Virus record (IMG/VR): IMGVR_UViG_3300042451_001197
Location: 42,820-106,819 of that record
Origin: a virus
Length of the DNA: 64,000 bases
Direction: 5' to 3' (one strand)
The position numbers and the translations under genes are program-made. Shown piece by piece: positions 23,225 to 30,734 of the stretch. Each line of letters starts with the position of its first letter. Position 1 is the stretch's first letter. The notes under the pieces were generated by a model. That model searched no databases. It saw only the letters and a program-made list of their open reading frames with translations, and was not told where the DNA came from.

Positions 23225-23467
23225 TTACTTGTTTAGTTTAATAAAATCCCTCACAACATTTTTATCGGTATGTGAGTACCACTCCCTTCTTAATTTTAAA
23301 ATAGTATGTAAATCTTCCTCAGTATATTTCTTATCAGCCATATCTTCTTGGCATTGAGTGTAACCTAAAACACAACCTTCATAAACAGATTGTTTATGTT
23401 GGTCATTAATAGATTCTGTGTCAACAATGTTACTACAAATATTTTCTATTTCTTTTTTAGTTTTCAT
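23225..23467 (-). CDS. KYTEED family small protein
   Basis: 80 residues when started at the ATG at 23467, giving MKTKKEIENICSN, which fits the paralogues; a longer frame upstream overlaps another gene. It continues YEGCVLGYTQCQEDMADKKYTEEDLHTILKL. Confidence 0.75.
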   Translation of the reverse strand: MKTKKEIENICSNIVDTESINDQHKQSVYEGCVLGYTQCQEDMADKKYTEEDLHTILKLRREWYSHTDKNVVRDFIKLNK

Positions 23468-23804
23468 TCTCCAATAATTTTTTAATTTCAGGCTTAAAAT
23501 CCAAATAATCCAAATCTGGGTCACAAACATTATCTACCAAAACTTCATAACCCATCAAAATTCTCATATGAATATGTGAGATATTTGAACGATAATAATC
23601 AAAATAATATTCATAAACAAACCCTCTTTCATCATCCTCACAATGTTTGATTATAGGTCCGAAATCTTCATCTTCCAACCAATCTTCTTTGAGTCTTTCC
23701 CATTCGTGGGAATTTTCGGGGTCAATCCGTGATAATTCATCAGTAAATTGTAACCAAGTTCTTAGTTTATTCCTATGTTCTATCGGTGCCTTCGCCATTC
23801 TCAT
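23457..23804 (-). CDS. Hypothetical protein
   Basis: 115 residues from the ATG at 23804. The five codons before it (M Y L C I) are the promoter sequence TATCTTTGTATT read as codons, so that start is rejected. The acidic helix-rich body ends with KPEIKKLLENEN and overlaps the next gene by 11 bases. Confidence 0.75.
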   Translation of the reverse strand: MRMAKAPIEHRNKLRTWLQFTDELSRIDPENSHEWERLKEDWLEDEDFGPIIKHCEDDERGFVYEYYFDYYRSNISHIHMRILMGYEVLVDNVCDPDLDYLDFKPEIKKLLENEN

Positions 23805-23808
23805 AATA

Positions 23809-23840
23809 CAAAGATACAAAATTGTTTTGAATTAAACAAA
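23809..23840 (-). promoter_or_regulatory. Bacteroidota-type promoter
   Basis: TATCTTTG (complement of 23809-23816) and TTTG (complement of 23837-23840) are 20 bp apart, four bases upstream of the ATG at 23804. It probably drives the KYTEED paralogue run. Confidence 0.85.
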
Positions 23841-23846
23841 TTTTTT

Positions 23847-24560
23847 TTAAAATTCCCTTTCCTTTTCCATTCGTTTTAAACAATCTAATGGAGTTTCGTT
23901 TGGTAATAATTCATAACCACATCCAAGTGTGCCGCCCTTCCAACTACTTTTTCTCTTACCACATTCTTTTGAAAAATGTACATCAATTGTTCTTCTTGTT
24001 TTGGCGAATAAACTTGTCCATTTTAACCATTTTGGTCGCCACTCTCTTTCATCAACATAAATGGTTGTAGGTATAATTTCTCCATCATAAGAATCTGTAT
24101 AGTCATATGCCCAAGATTTCTGTTTTTGTTTCCATTCATCATTATAGAAATCTTTCTTATTTCCTTTGGTTTCATGTTCCCAAGTATCATCATTTAATAA
24201 AATTGATGTTCTAACCCAATCCATAGTAAGGAATGGTATATTCCAAGTCCACCATTTATTCCCACCTTTCATATTTCCTTCCCCTCCTCGATGAACCCAA
24301 AGTGTATTGTCAAATATGGTAATTCCATATTTGGGTGGAACACATTCATCAGTCCATTCGTTTCTAAATGGTAGAACTAAACTTAAACTAAAGAATATAA
24401 GGTCTAAATTAATCCTGGGTCGATTATCGAAATAACCACATTTTTCATAACTGATGTCAAAATTCCATCCCCAGTAAAAAATTACCCAATCATTATAATC
24501 ATAATCATTTTTACTTGTTGTTGAGATGTAATAACATTTGTCTCTTTTTCTAAATTTCAT
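23847..24560 (-). CDS. Conserved phage hypothetical protein, tryptophan-rich
   Basis: 237 residues. It is unusually rich in tryptophan and tyrosine. Recognisable segments are YGITIFDNTLWVHRGGEGNMKGG, KWWTWNIPFLTMDWVRTS and the end CGYELLPNETPLDCLKRME. I recall related proteins in other phages; function unknown. It shares style with the shorter protein at 47923-48414. Confidence 0.8.
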   Translation of the reverse strand: MKFRKRDKCYYISTTSKNDYDYNDWVIFYWGWNFDISYEKCGYFDNRPRINLDLIFFSLSLVLPFRNEWTDECVPPKYGITIFDNTLWVHRGGEGNMKGGNKWWTWNIPFLTMDWVRTSILLNDDTWEHETKGNKKDFYNDEWKQKQKSWAYDYTDSYDGEIIPTTIYVDEREWRPKWLKWTSLFAKTRRTIDVHFSKECGKRKSSWKGGTLGCGYELLPNETPLDCLKRMEKEREF

Positions 24561-24563
24561 AAT

Positions 24564-24764
24564 TCATTTAATTTTATTTGTTTTTAAACCTTCCATTCCC
24601 GCTTTTATTATTGCCGCAATTGCCCACCATCCAAGTAAAATTACTATAAAGTCAAATCTAAGTTCTTTCCCCCACAAACCAGGGTTCAATTGCCATTTGA
24701 AAAAACTGATGATTAGATAAAATAGTATCGTACCTACTCCGGCTATGATTGTATATGTTTTCAT
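24564..24764 (-). CDS. Small membrane protein
   Basis: 66 residues with two membrane segments: YTIIAGVGTILFYLIISFF near the N-terminus and FIVILLGWWAIAAIIKAGM later. Basic residues sit at the C-terminus. Possible role in the host inner membrane; no family recognised. Confidence 0.75.
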   Translation of the reverse strand: MKTYTIIAGVGTILFYLIISFFKWQLNPGLWGKELRFDFIVILLGWWAIAAIIKAGMEGLKTNKIK

Positions 24765-24769
24765 ATTTT

Positions 24770-24964
24770 TTATTTTAATTTTTTCAGTTCATCACTTAGT
24801 TTTAATAGTTCCTCCGCCAATTTAGTTTTACCGTAAAAACAATTATCACAAGAACAATTAGGTTTCCTTTTTTTTCTGTCTATTATTTCATCATCATCCA
24901 AAGTACAATCTGGATTTCTTTTATCGTAATAACAGAGTGATTCTAAGATTTCTGAATATTCCAT
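24770..24964 (-). CDS. Small cysteine-containing protein
   Basis: 64 residues. Four cysteines (CYYDKRNPDC, CSCDNCF) suggest metal binding; the C-terminus is a charged helix. A TATCTTTG promoter (complement of 24984-24991) lies upstream with a 19-bp spacer. Confidence 0.7.
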   Translation of the reverse strand: MEYSEILESLCYYDKRNPDCTLDDDEIIDRKKRKPNCSCDNCFYGKTKLAEELLKLSDELKKLK

Positions 24965-25035
24965 ATTTTTAGTTTATATAATACAAAGATATGAAATTAA
25001 TTTTAAATTACAAAATTTAATTTTCAGAATTCATT

Positions 25036-25446
25036 CTAATTTTGTAACTCTAGATTTTCATAGATATTATCTATAACAATAAGATCGTAACCATCTATCG
25101 TAATATTTTTATGTGTTTGGTGTATCCCAACCATATCACCATATTCTTCTTTGGAATAAATGAATCTAAGATTGAATTTTGATTCTCTTCCACTCCATTC
25201 TACCACATATGTTCTTGACCAATCTTTAACGACATCGCCTTCATATATTTCTTTACCATTTTTGTCTTTTAGTCCAATATATTCTCTTCGAATTAAATTA
25301 TCCACACTCATAACACCTTTATTCCACTTAGTCATGGCATTGGAGTTAAATTCTGTTACAGACCATTCCCATTCCCCATAATGATTAATTCGTTCATAAC
25401 CAAAATGTTTATTGTCGCGTAAAACTTCAAATTTAATTTCTTTCAT
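25036..25446 (-). CDS. YopX-like phage protein
   Basis: 136 residues from MKEIKFEVLRD. The segment REYIGLKDKNGKEIYEGDVVK and the end IDNIYENLELQ are characteristic of the YopX family of small phage proteins, whose function is not known. An alternative start three codons upstream is possible (25455) and would overlap the next gene. Confidence 0.85.
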   Translation of the reverse strand: MKEIKFEVLRDNKHFGYERINHYGEWEWSVTEFNSNAMTKWNKGVMSVDNLIRREYIGLKDKNGKEIYEGDVVKDWSRTYVVEWSGRESKFNLRFIYSKEEYGDMVGIHQTHKNITIDGYDLIVIDNIYENLELQN

Positions 25447-25447
25447 T

Positions 25448-25756
25448 CTAGTCATTTTTTAATATTTTTGACAATTCTTCTGGTGTGGGATTTCTTCTTT
25501 CATTACACATAAGACACTCCATCTTAGTAAATTCCTTAGGGTATGTATGAGTTCTTTCCCACCTATGTTCACCCCCATTTAAACAATCCGCTTTATATGA
25601 TTCATAGTAATAGACTATTGATGTGGTATAAGTGAAATTTTTGCCACAATCATCACATTCTTGTTGATAGGTTTCACCCTCTTCATAACCATAACCATCA
25701 TCGTGGTTGATTTCTTGTCCTTTTTCACAATATGGGCATTCTACATCATAACTCAT
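25448..25756 (-). CDS. Double zinc-ribbon small protein
   Basis: 102 residues with four CxxC pairs: VECPYCEKG, QECDDCGKN, ADCLNGGEH and MECLMCNER. This suggests two small zinc-binding units. The N-terminus MSYDVECPYCEKGQEINHDDG resembles a phage family I recall. Nucleic-acid binding is plausible but not shown. Confidence 0.8.
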   Translation of the reverse strand: MSYDVECPYCEKGQEINHDDGYGYEEGETYQQECDDCGKNFTYTTSIVYYYESYKADCLNGGEHRWERTHTYPKEFTKMECLMCNERRNPTPEELSKILKND

Positions 25757-25805
25757 AATATTTATTTTTTTACGAAAATACGAAATTAATTTTAAATTAC
25801 AAAAT

Positions 25806-26042
25806 TTAAATCACTTCTTCAAGAAATTGTTTATATAATTTCAAGGCTAATTGACTATTTTGTAACTGACTTCTATAATGAGTTATAGTGACACTAAAAT
25901 CTGTTTCGGGACAAATTAATTTAACCCCCTGATGTAGTGGTACTCCAACAGATTGTCCTCCACTTGAAAGTCTATCTGGTGGATATCTTTCAACCTTAAT
26001 TTGATTGAGTAATCTTTCGATTATTTCTTCTTTAGTTACCAT
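25806..26042 (-). CDS. Small hypothetical protein
   Basis: 78 residues from MVTKEEIIERLLNQIKV. The longer frame upstream runs into the neighbouring gene and is rejected. It contains GGQSVGVPLHQGVKLICPETDFSVT and a C-terminal helix. No recognised domain. Confidence 0.7.
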   Translation of the reverse strand: MVTKEEIIERLLNQIKVERYPPDRLSSGGQSVGVPLHQGVKLICPETDFSVTITHYRSQLQNSQLALKLYKQFLEEVI

Positions 26043-26044
26043 AA

Positions 26045-26710
26045 TTAATATCCGTAATAAAACATTACATTTTTCTCCCAATCAAATGATTTATAAATTC
26101 TAACGAGTTCGAAGATACCATATTCGTATTTCCAACTAGTTGTTATTTGATCTCCTTTTTCTAAATTAAATGGGGTTAAATAATTCCATTCTGATCTCAT
26201 ACTTCTAATATGTTCTATAATTTCAAAAAGAGCCGTTTGTTGGTCATCTGTTATTTTAGTAAAATCAAACTTATACTTGTTTTTAATACCATAATCAACT
26301 TTAATACTATTTAGAAAATCATTATCTCTTTTATCAAATTTACCATCCCCAAAAAAAGGGGTTATCATTTCGTTATAATAATCAGTAATATTTGATTTAT
26401 AAGTCCCTATAAGGTATTTTAAAAATTCGGGCGTAACCACCCAAAAGTCATATTCTTCATATCTGTCTTTCATTTCTTTTTTCTTAAAGAATGGTTTCAT
26501 ACATCCTTTAGGTGGGTTGAAGTCGGTATATTTTCCGAAATTATATAACTCTTTACCGTATTCATAAACTCCTTTGTACCAATAGTCTGTACCATCATAT
26601 TCTTTTTCAAGTTCAATCCCGTAAAACTCTCTAACTTGTTCAGAGGTCATTGATTTAATCTTGTTATATTCTTTTTTAGGTATTTCCGCTATGTATGTTC
26701 TATATCCCAT
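26045..26710 (-). CDS. Conserved phage hypothetical protein (MGYRTYIAEI)
   Basis: 221 residues. MGYRTYIAEIPKKEYNKIKSMTSEQVREFYG and the IIEHIRSMRSEWNYLTPFNL segment recall an uncharacterised family of Bacteroidota phages. Alpha-helical, no catalytic motif visible. One base separates it from the next gene. Confidence 0.8.
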   Translation of the reverse strand: MGYRTYIAEIPKKEYNKIKSMTSEQVREFYGIELEKEYDGTDYWYKGVYEYGKELYNFGKYTDFNPPKGCMKPFFKKKEMKDRYEEYDFWVVTPEFLKYLIGTYKSNITDYYNEMITPFFGDGKFDKRDNDFLNSIKVDYGIKNKYKFDFTKITDDQQTALFEIIEHIRSMRSEWNYLTPFNLEKGDQITTSWKYEYGIFELVRIYKSFDWEKNVMFYYGY

Positions 26711-26711
26711 C

Positions 26712-26918
26712 TTATTTGTTAATTCTGTAAATGAATAATGTATCTACCTTTTTACCATCGGTTGTGAGTTTAATCTCTGGTGTAATTCTTTTTGGTGATT
26801 CAATAGATTTTTCTTTGAAGTAGTCATAACTTATATACCCACCAAAACCTATTGTACCTATAATTCCGATGATTGTTAATGTAACTAAACAACCTATCGC
26901 TTTTCCTAATCCTTCCAT
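26712..26918 (-). CDS. Small membrane protein
   Basis: 68 residues. A single strong membrane segment GCLVTLTIIGIIGTIGFGGY lies near the N-terminus, followed by a basic and hydrophilic tail. Probably a single-span protein. Confidence 0.75.
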   Translation of the reverse strand: MEGLGKAIGCLVTLTIIGIIGTIGFGGYISYDYFKEKSIESPKRITPEIKLTTDGKKVDTLFIYRINK

Positions 26919-26919
26919 T

Positions 26920-27327
26920 TTAGTTATGTTTTATTATTTCAAATTGTTTCCCACTCATTACTTTGAGAGAGTTTACCCAATCACAAGCCTCTTCGTAGGT
27001 CACAAAGGATTGGTAAGCGTGTTGTTTGTGTTCAAGATTAATCGTAACTTTTGGTCTATTCCAAACATTTGTATCGTTATCGATTAAGTAACCTGACTTA
27101 ATCAAATCTTCTCTTGTACTTGGAGTTTGGTCCCATTCATAATCAAAACTACCATTTTTATAGGACCCATACATATAAAACCCTTCTTCGTGGTACCTAT
27201 CCAATTTAATTAAACCAAAGAAAGTTGTTTTTTGTTTTCTTGGTAACCATTTGTAGTAGGAAGGGGATTTATCAAATATCTCAATTCCAACTATTCTACT
27301 TACATCAAAGTGTATTTCTCTTTTCAT
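26920..27327 (-). CDS. Hypothetical protein
   Basis: 135 residues, basic and beta-rich in the first two thirds, with a helix SFVTYEEACDWVNSLKVMSG near the end. One base separates it from both neighbours. Family unknown. Confidence 0.75.
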   Translation of the reverse strand: MKREIHFDVSRIVGIEIFDKSPSYYKWLPRKQKTTFFGLIKLDRYHEEGFYMYGSYKNGSFDYEWDQTPSTREDLIKSGYLIDNDTNVWNRPKVTINLEHKQHAYQSFVTYEEACDWVNSLKVMSGKQFEIIKHN

Positions 27328-27328
27328 A

Positions 27329-27679
27329 TTATTTTCTTTTAGGTGTTTCGTAATTTTCTTTTAACCAATTCCAAATATCATTTAGGTTTGTTAAATCTTG
27401 GTCACAAATGTTTTTAAATATATCGTCCCAAGTTTCTTCATCCGGTATGATGAATATATCTTCAGTAATATCCATTCTAGGTAAAAAATTCTTAATAAAA
27501 TTAACCTCTCTACCCTCAACCCAATATGTTGATAAATCTGGATTGATTAAACTTATTTTAGATACTTCAGTTTCAAAAACAATTTGTTTTACATCCCCAG
27601 GACTACCTTTATAATGGGGGTCATTATCCCAATACTTAACAACCCATCCCTTTTCTGTTTTATGTAATGTTCCTGTCAT
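27329..27679 (-). CDS. Small protein of the MxGTLHKTExxW family
   Basis: 116 residues beginning MTGTLHKTEKGWVVKYWDN, shared with the gene at 28479-28868 (MKGTLHKTEDSWFVKHDG). I recall this family from phages of this host group. The C-terminus NLNDIWNWLKENYETPKRK resembles the C-terminus of the gene at 28872. Confidence 0.8.
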   Translation of the reverse strand: MTGTLHKTEKGWVVKYWDNDPHYKGSPGDVKQIVFETEVSKISLINPDLSTYWVEGREVNFIKNFLPRMDITEDIFIIPDEETWDDIFKNICDQDLTNLNDIWNWLKENYETPKRK

Positions 27680-27680
27680 A

Positions 27681-28166
27681 TTAAAAACTTACGAGATTTA
27701 ATTGTTTTTTTCCACTTTCCACATTTTCAATATCTTTCTTTAACCATTCAATTTTGTTGGTATTATATCTAATGTCATTCTCAAGTTCAACTATTTTATT
27801 TTTTAAACCTTGGATAACAACATCTTTCGACATTTCAGTTCCTTTCTTAATTAGATATTTTGCACGATATCCTTTATGAATTCCCAAAAACACCACATCT
27901 TCTTTGTTATAGTATTTTGATTTCCACTCATTAATTTCCTCCATTTCACCCAGATTACATAAAAACTTTATATCACCTTTAGTTTTAATTTCATCCATAG
28001 AATTAAAAGTTTTATTATCAGAGGACCAATATGTGTCCTCATAATAGGTAACACCATTTCTTTCCTTTTCAATTAATATACCGTCAAAACAATGGTATAA
28101 ATCTCTATTTGGATTTTGTTTTATAAATTCCTCCGAATAACGGAATCGGTAAACATCGTTTTTCAT
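27681..28166 (-). CDS. Hypothetical protein with C-terminal coiled coil
   Basis: 161 residues. An alpha/beta N-terminal domain (YRFRYSEEFIKQNPNRDLYHCFDG) precedes a heptad-like C-terminus (IVELENDIRYNTNKIEWLKKDIENVE). One base separates it from its neighbours. Confidence 0.75.
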   Translation of the reverse strand: MKNDVYRFRYSEEFIKQNPNRDLYHCFDGILIEKERNGVTYYEDTYWSSDNKTFNSMDEIKTKGDIKFLCNLGEMEEINEWKSKYYNKEDVVFLGIHKGYRAKYLIKKGTEMSKDVVIQGLKNKIVELENDIRYNTNKIEWLKKDIENVESGKKQLNLVSF

Positions 28167-28167
28167 A

Positions 28168-28482
28168 TCACTTTCTACAGATTATTAAACTATCATTTTC
28201 CATTACAACATCACTTACCTCAATTGTCTTATTGGTTTGTTTGTTGACTAATATTACTGACTCCATACGCTTACCTACTTGATATGTAACTGAGTTTAAA
28301 TTACTATTAAGTACCGCAACATTAATTGAATGTCCTCGACCAGTTGAAACATTATATATTTTTAAACCTTTCAATTCTGTTGGAAGATTTTTATGGTCAT
28401 CCAAAAGGATTTCTGACGTTCCTGGGTCTGAACAACTTGATATTAATAATAAAGTTGTTATTGTTAAAATTATTTTTTTCAT
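28168..28482 (-). CDS. Small lipoprotein
   Basis: 104 residues with a clear lipoprotein signal MKKIILTITTLLLISSCSDP (lipobox ISSC). The mature part is beta-rich. It overlaps the upstream gene by four bases. A periplasmic or outer-membrane role in the infected host is likely. Confidence 0.85.
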   Translation of the reverse strand: MKKIILTITTLLLISSCSDPGTSEILLDDHKNLPTELKGLKIYNVSTGRGHSINVAVLNSNLNSVTYQVGKRMESVILVNKQTNKTIEVSDVVMENDSLIICRK

Positions 28483-28868
28483 TTTTTCTTCTTAGATTTT
28501 GATTTGGTTTCAAATTCTTCGGTATGTTCGTATGCTCCGTCAGGACCTATTTGAAAGTCGTCAGATACAAAAGGCGGCTCATCTTCTAATCCATCCATTA
28601 ATGTTACATCCCATATAGTTAAATCTTCACGTAATGATATTCTAGCGTATTTAATCGCTTCAAACGATAATGTCTCTCCACGAGTAGGTTCTAAGTCTTT
28701 TGGTATATAAGGAATTATTTCAAAGTCTACTTCATCACCATCTTTATAAAATCCTTGTTTACCTGATTGTTCACCTAACCACCAGTTTTGATTTGGTTCT
28801 ATTGGTGTTGGTTTTCCATCGTGTTTAACAAACCAACTATCTTCTGTTTTATGTAGAGTGCCTTTCAT
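28479..28868 (-). CDS. MxGTLHKTExxW family protein carrying a shared module
   Basis: 129 residues. The N-terminus is the MKGTLHKTEDSWFVKHDG family domain. The C-terminal region WDVTLMDGLEDEPP...SDDFQIGPDGAYEHTEEF is nearly identical to part of the neighbouring protein at 28872-29324, which belongs to a different family. This indicates recent gene conversion or a mobile segment. Confidence 0.8.
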   Translation of the reverse strand: MKGTLHKTEDSWFVKHDGKPTPIEPNQNWWLGEQSGKQGFYKDGDEVDFEIIPYIPKDLEPTRGETLSFEAIKYARISLREDLTIWDVTLMDGLEDEPPFVSDDFQIGPDGAYEHTEEFETKSKSKKKK

Positions 28869-28871
28869 ATG

Positions 28872-29324
28872 TTATTTTGTTTTAGGTGATTCTAAATTTT
28901 CCTTCAGCCAATTCCAAACCATTTTTCTATATTCCTCGTCCCAAGTTTCAAACTCTTCGGTGTGTTCACATACTCCGTCAGCTCCGTCAAATTCTTCGGT
29001 ATGTTCGTATGCTCCGTCAGGACCTATTTGAAAGTCATCAGATATATATGGTGGTTCATCTTCCAATCCATCCATTAATGTTACATCCCAATCAGATAGG
29101 TCATCAGAATAAGTTTCGTTGTAGTATTCTTCACCCTTTTTAAGTACTTCTTTTAGGTGATGTGTTTTTAATCCACTTCCGTGAACAACAGAATATATTA
29201 CCTGTTCTTTCTCCATTTCTTTAGCTTGTTCAAAAGCCTTTGAACCTTCCTGAATTGTTGCTTCTTGGTTATCATTGAACCATCTAAATAACCACTCAAC
29301 CGCGGTTTGTTTTTTATTTTCCAT
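28872..29324 (-). CDS. MENKKQTAVEWL family protein carrying a shared module
   Basis: 150 residues from MENKKQTAVEWLFRWFNDN, chosen because the two upstream paralogues start the same way. QAKEMEKEQVIYSVVHGSG and YYNETY are family landmarks. Before the C-terminus the WDVTLMDGLEDEPP...AYEHTEEF module is inserted, followed by a partial second copy of its end (GVCEHTEEFETW). It overlaps the upstream gene by 11 bases. Confidence 0.8.
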   Translation of the reverse strand: MENKKQTAVEWLFRWFNDNQEATIQEGSKAFEQAKEMEKEQVIYSVVHGSGLKTHHLKEVLKKGEEYYNETYSDDLSDWDVTLMDGLEDEPPYISDDFQIGPDGAYEHTEEFDGADGVCEHTEEFETWDEEYRKMVWNWLKENLESPKTK

Positions 29325-29541
29325 AAATTTCATTATAATAATTTTCAGCGTCTTTAGCTCCACCCCAATCTGAACATCCGTATTTTACCGCACTACATAT
29401 TTGTTCCTTTTCCTCTTCTAATAACTCAACCGCCTTGTCGATTGCTTCTCCAAAGCTAAGTGTTTTTTGTGGGTGTTTGAGTAACATTTCATCACCCCAA
29501 GATATTAGTTCTTGTAATGCTGTTCGTTTTTTATTTTCCAT
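29314..29541 (-). CDS. MENKK(Q/R)TA family small protein
   Basis: 75 residues from MENKKRTALQELISWGDEM. It contains AVELLEEEKEQICSAVKYG and ends NYYNEIYGK. It overlaps the genes on both sides by 11 bases through the shared sequence ATGGAAAATAAA, so stop and start are interlocked. Confidence 0.75.
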   Translation of the reverse strand: MENKKRTALQELISWGDEMLLKHPQKTLSFGEAIDKAVELLEEEKEQICSAVKYGCSDWGGAKDAENYYNEIYGK

Positions 29542-29767
29542 AAATTTTGTTATAATCTTCTTCAAAATCATTATCTGTTGGTGAATCATAACAACCGCAT
29601 GAGTAGTCATCACCTCTATAAAAAAAATCTTTCATTTGTTTTTTTTCCATTTCTTTGGCTTTGATGGCGATATCTTCAGGTATTCCAAAATCCAAATCAT
29701 AGTTTTCGTCATTTAAACGACTAACTTCTCCGAGTAACCACTCAACTGCAGTTTGTTTCTTTTCCAT
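29531..29767 (-). CDS. MEKKQTAVEWL family small protein
   Basis: 78 residues: MEKKQTAVEWLLGEVSRLND, AIKAKEMEKKQMKDFFYRGD and the end EDYNKIYGK. It is the first of three tandem paralogues with identical 11-base overlaps. The family is common in phages of Bacteroidota as I recall it; function unknown. Confidence 0.8.
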   Translation of the reverse strand: MEKKQTAVEWLLGEVSRLNDENYDLDFGIPEDIAIKAKEMEKKQMKDFFYRGDDYSCGCYDSPTDNDFEEDYNKIYGK

Positions 29768-30267
29768 TACTTTAAAAACTTTAAAATCTTTTCTTTAATT
29801 CCACATTGTTTGATACCTTCTTTACTCCGAGGTGTTTGAACGAAGTTACTTAAATAACTTAAATCCATATCATCAACCGCAACCCAATGTGTAACTTCGG
29901 GATGTTCTTTTAACCAATCCTGTATCTCAAAACAACGAGTCATTTCCAACTCATTACCAGGATGAACATCTTTGAATAATTTCCAATCCAAGTCATTACG
30001 AGTATAATCAATTGGTGACTTTTTAATTCCACGAATCTTATATAGTTCCTTCATCTGTTCCAAGGTACAATGAAATCTCCAATCAGAACTAACCACGATT
30101 TCACAATCTGTTTCTTCTATAATTTGGTTTAATGTTTTGATTGCTTTGTCATTGAATCGGTCGAATAAAGAATCAAACCCTTCTTTGTTTTTAAAACGTG
30201 AACCCCATTCTGTGGACAAACAAATTACCGAATCGTGGTCCAAGAAAATTATCTTATTTGTTTTCAT
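29767..30267 (-). CDS. HAD-fold hydrolase, RNA-repair-associated type
   Basis: 166 residues. HAD motifs are visible: IIFLDHDSVIC (nucleophile motif, Asp-His-Asp), VVSSDWR (motif II) and VAVDDMDL (acidic motif IV). The pattern matches small HAD proteins linked to RNA repair or 5'/3' phosphate processing; the exact substrate is unknown. Promoter at 30272-30303. Confidence 0.85.
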   Translation of the reverse strand: MKTNKIIFLDHDSVICLSTEWGSRFKNKEGFDSLFDRFNDKAIKTLNQIIEETDCEIVVSSDWRFHCTLEQMKELYKIRGIKKSPIDYTRNDLDWKLFKDVHPGNELEMTRCFEIQDWLKEHPEVTHWVAVDDMDLSYLSNFVQTPRSKEGIKQCGIKEKILKFLK

Positions 30268-30271
30268 ATCA

Positions 30272-30303
30272 CAAAGATACGAAATTAATTTGAAATAAAC
30301 AAA
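30272..30303 (-). promoter_or_regulatory. Bacteroidota-type promoter
   Basis: TATCTTTG (complement of 30272-30279) and TTTG (complement of 30300-30303), 20 bp apart, upstream of the HAD gene and the paralogue run that follows. Confidence 0.8.
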
Positions 30304-30317
30304 TAATTTAAAAAAAA

Positions 30318-30578
30318 TTAATCAAAATTATTACCTTTGAACCTGTCATTATCCAAATCATCGACATATGATTTTAGGTTGGAGAGTTCAATTGATATTC
30401 TTCTATTCTCATCTTCAAGGATTCTATTATCTTCCAATTTTTCTGAGAATATTGTGTAACCATATTCGATAATGGACATCTCATTATCCGTTAAATCTTC
30501 GACGCTAACGGATATTCTGTTTGACATCATCTCAACATATCTTTCCTTTAAGGTTTTAATTTTAAATGGTTTTTCCAT
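30318..30578 (-). CDS. Small coiled-coil protein
   Basis: 86 residues from MEKPFKIKTLKERYVEMM. The C-terminal half (KLEDNRILEDENRRISIELSNLKSYVDDL) has heptad spacing. The start is set by overlap with the small gene upstream (30562-30711); the longer frame is rejected. Confidence 0.7.
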   Translation of the reverse strand: MEKPFKIKTLKERYVEMMSNRISVSVEDLTDNEMSIIEYGYTIFSEKLEDNRILEDENRRISIELSNLKSYVDDLDNDRFKGNNFD

Positions 30579-30711
30579 AATCAGAATTCTTTTTCCAACA
30601 TTCAAACATTTTTTCAAGCCATTCAGGTCCGTCATCATAGGTTAGACCATCAATCTCTGCGTGAGTATTCCTGATAACCCAAGATGTCCAATTTAATAAC
30701 CAATTTTCCAT
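30562..30711 (-). CDS. Very small hypothetical protein
   Basis: 49 residues, MENWLLNWTSWVIRNTHAE to YGKTI. A TATCTTTG promoter lies four bases upstream (complement of 30715-30722). Its stop overlaps the start of the next gene by 17 bases. The promoter position and coupling support it as a real gene. Confidence 0.65.
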   Translation of the reverse strand: MENWLLNWTSWVIRNTHAEIDGLTYDDGPEWLEKMFECWKKNSDYGKTI

Positions 30712-30734
30712 ATTACAAAGATACGAAATTATTT

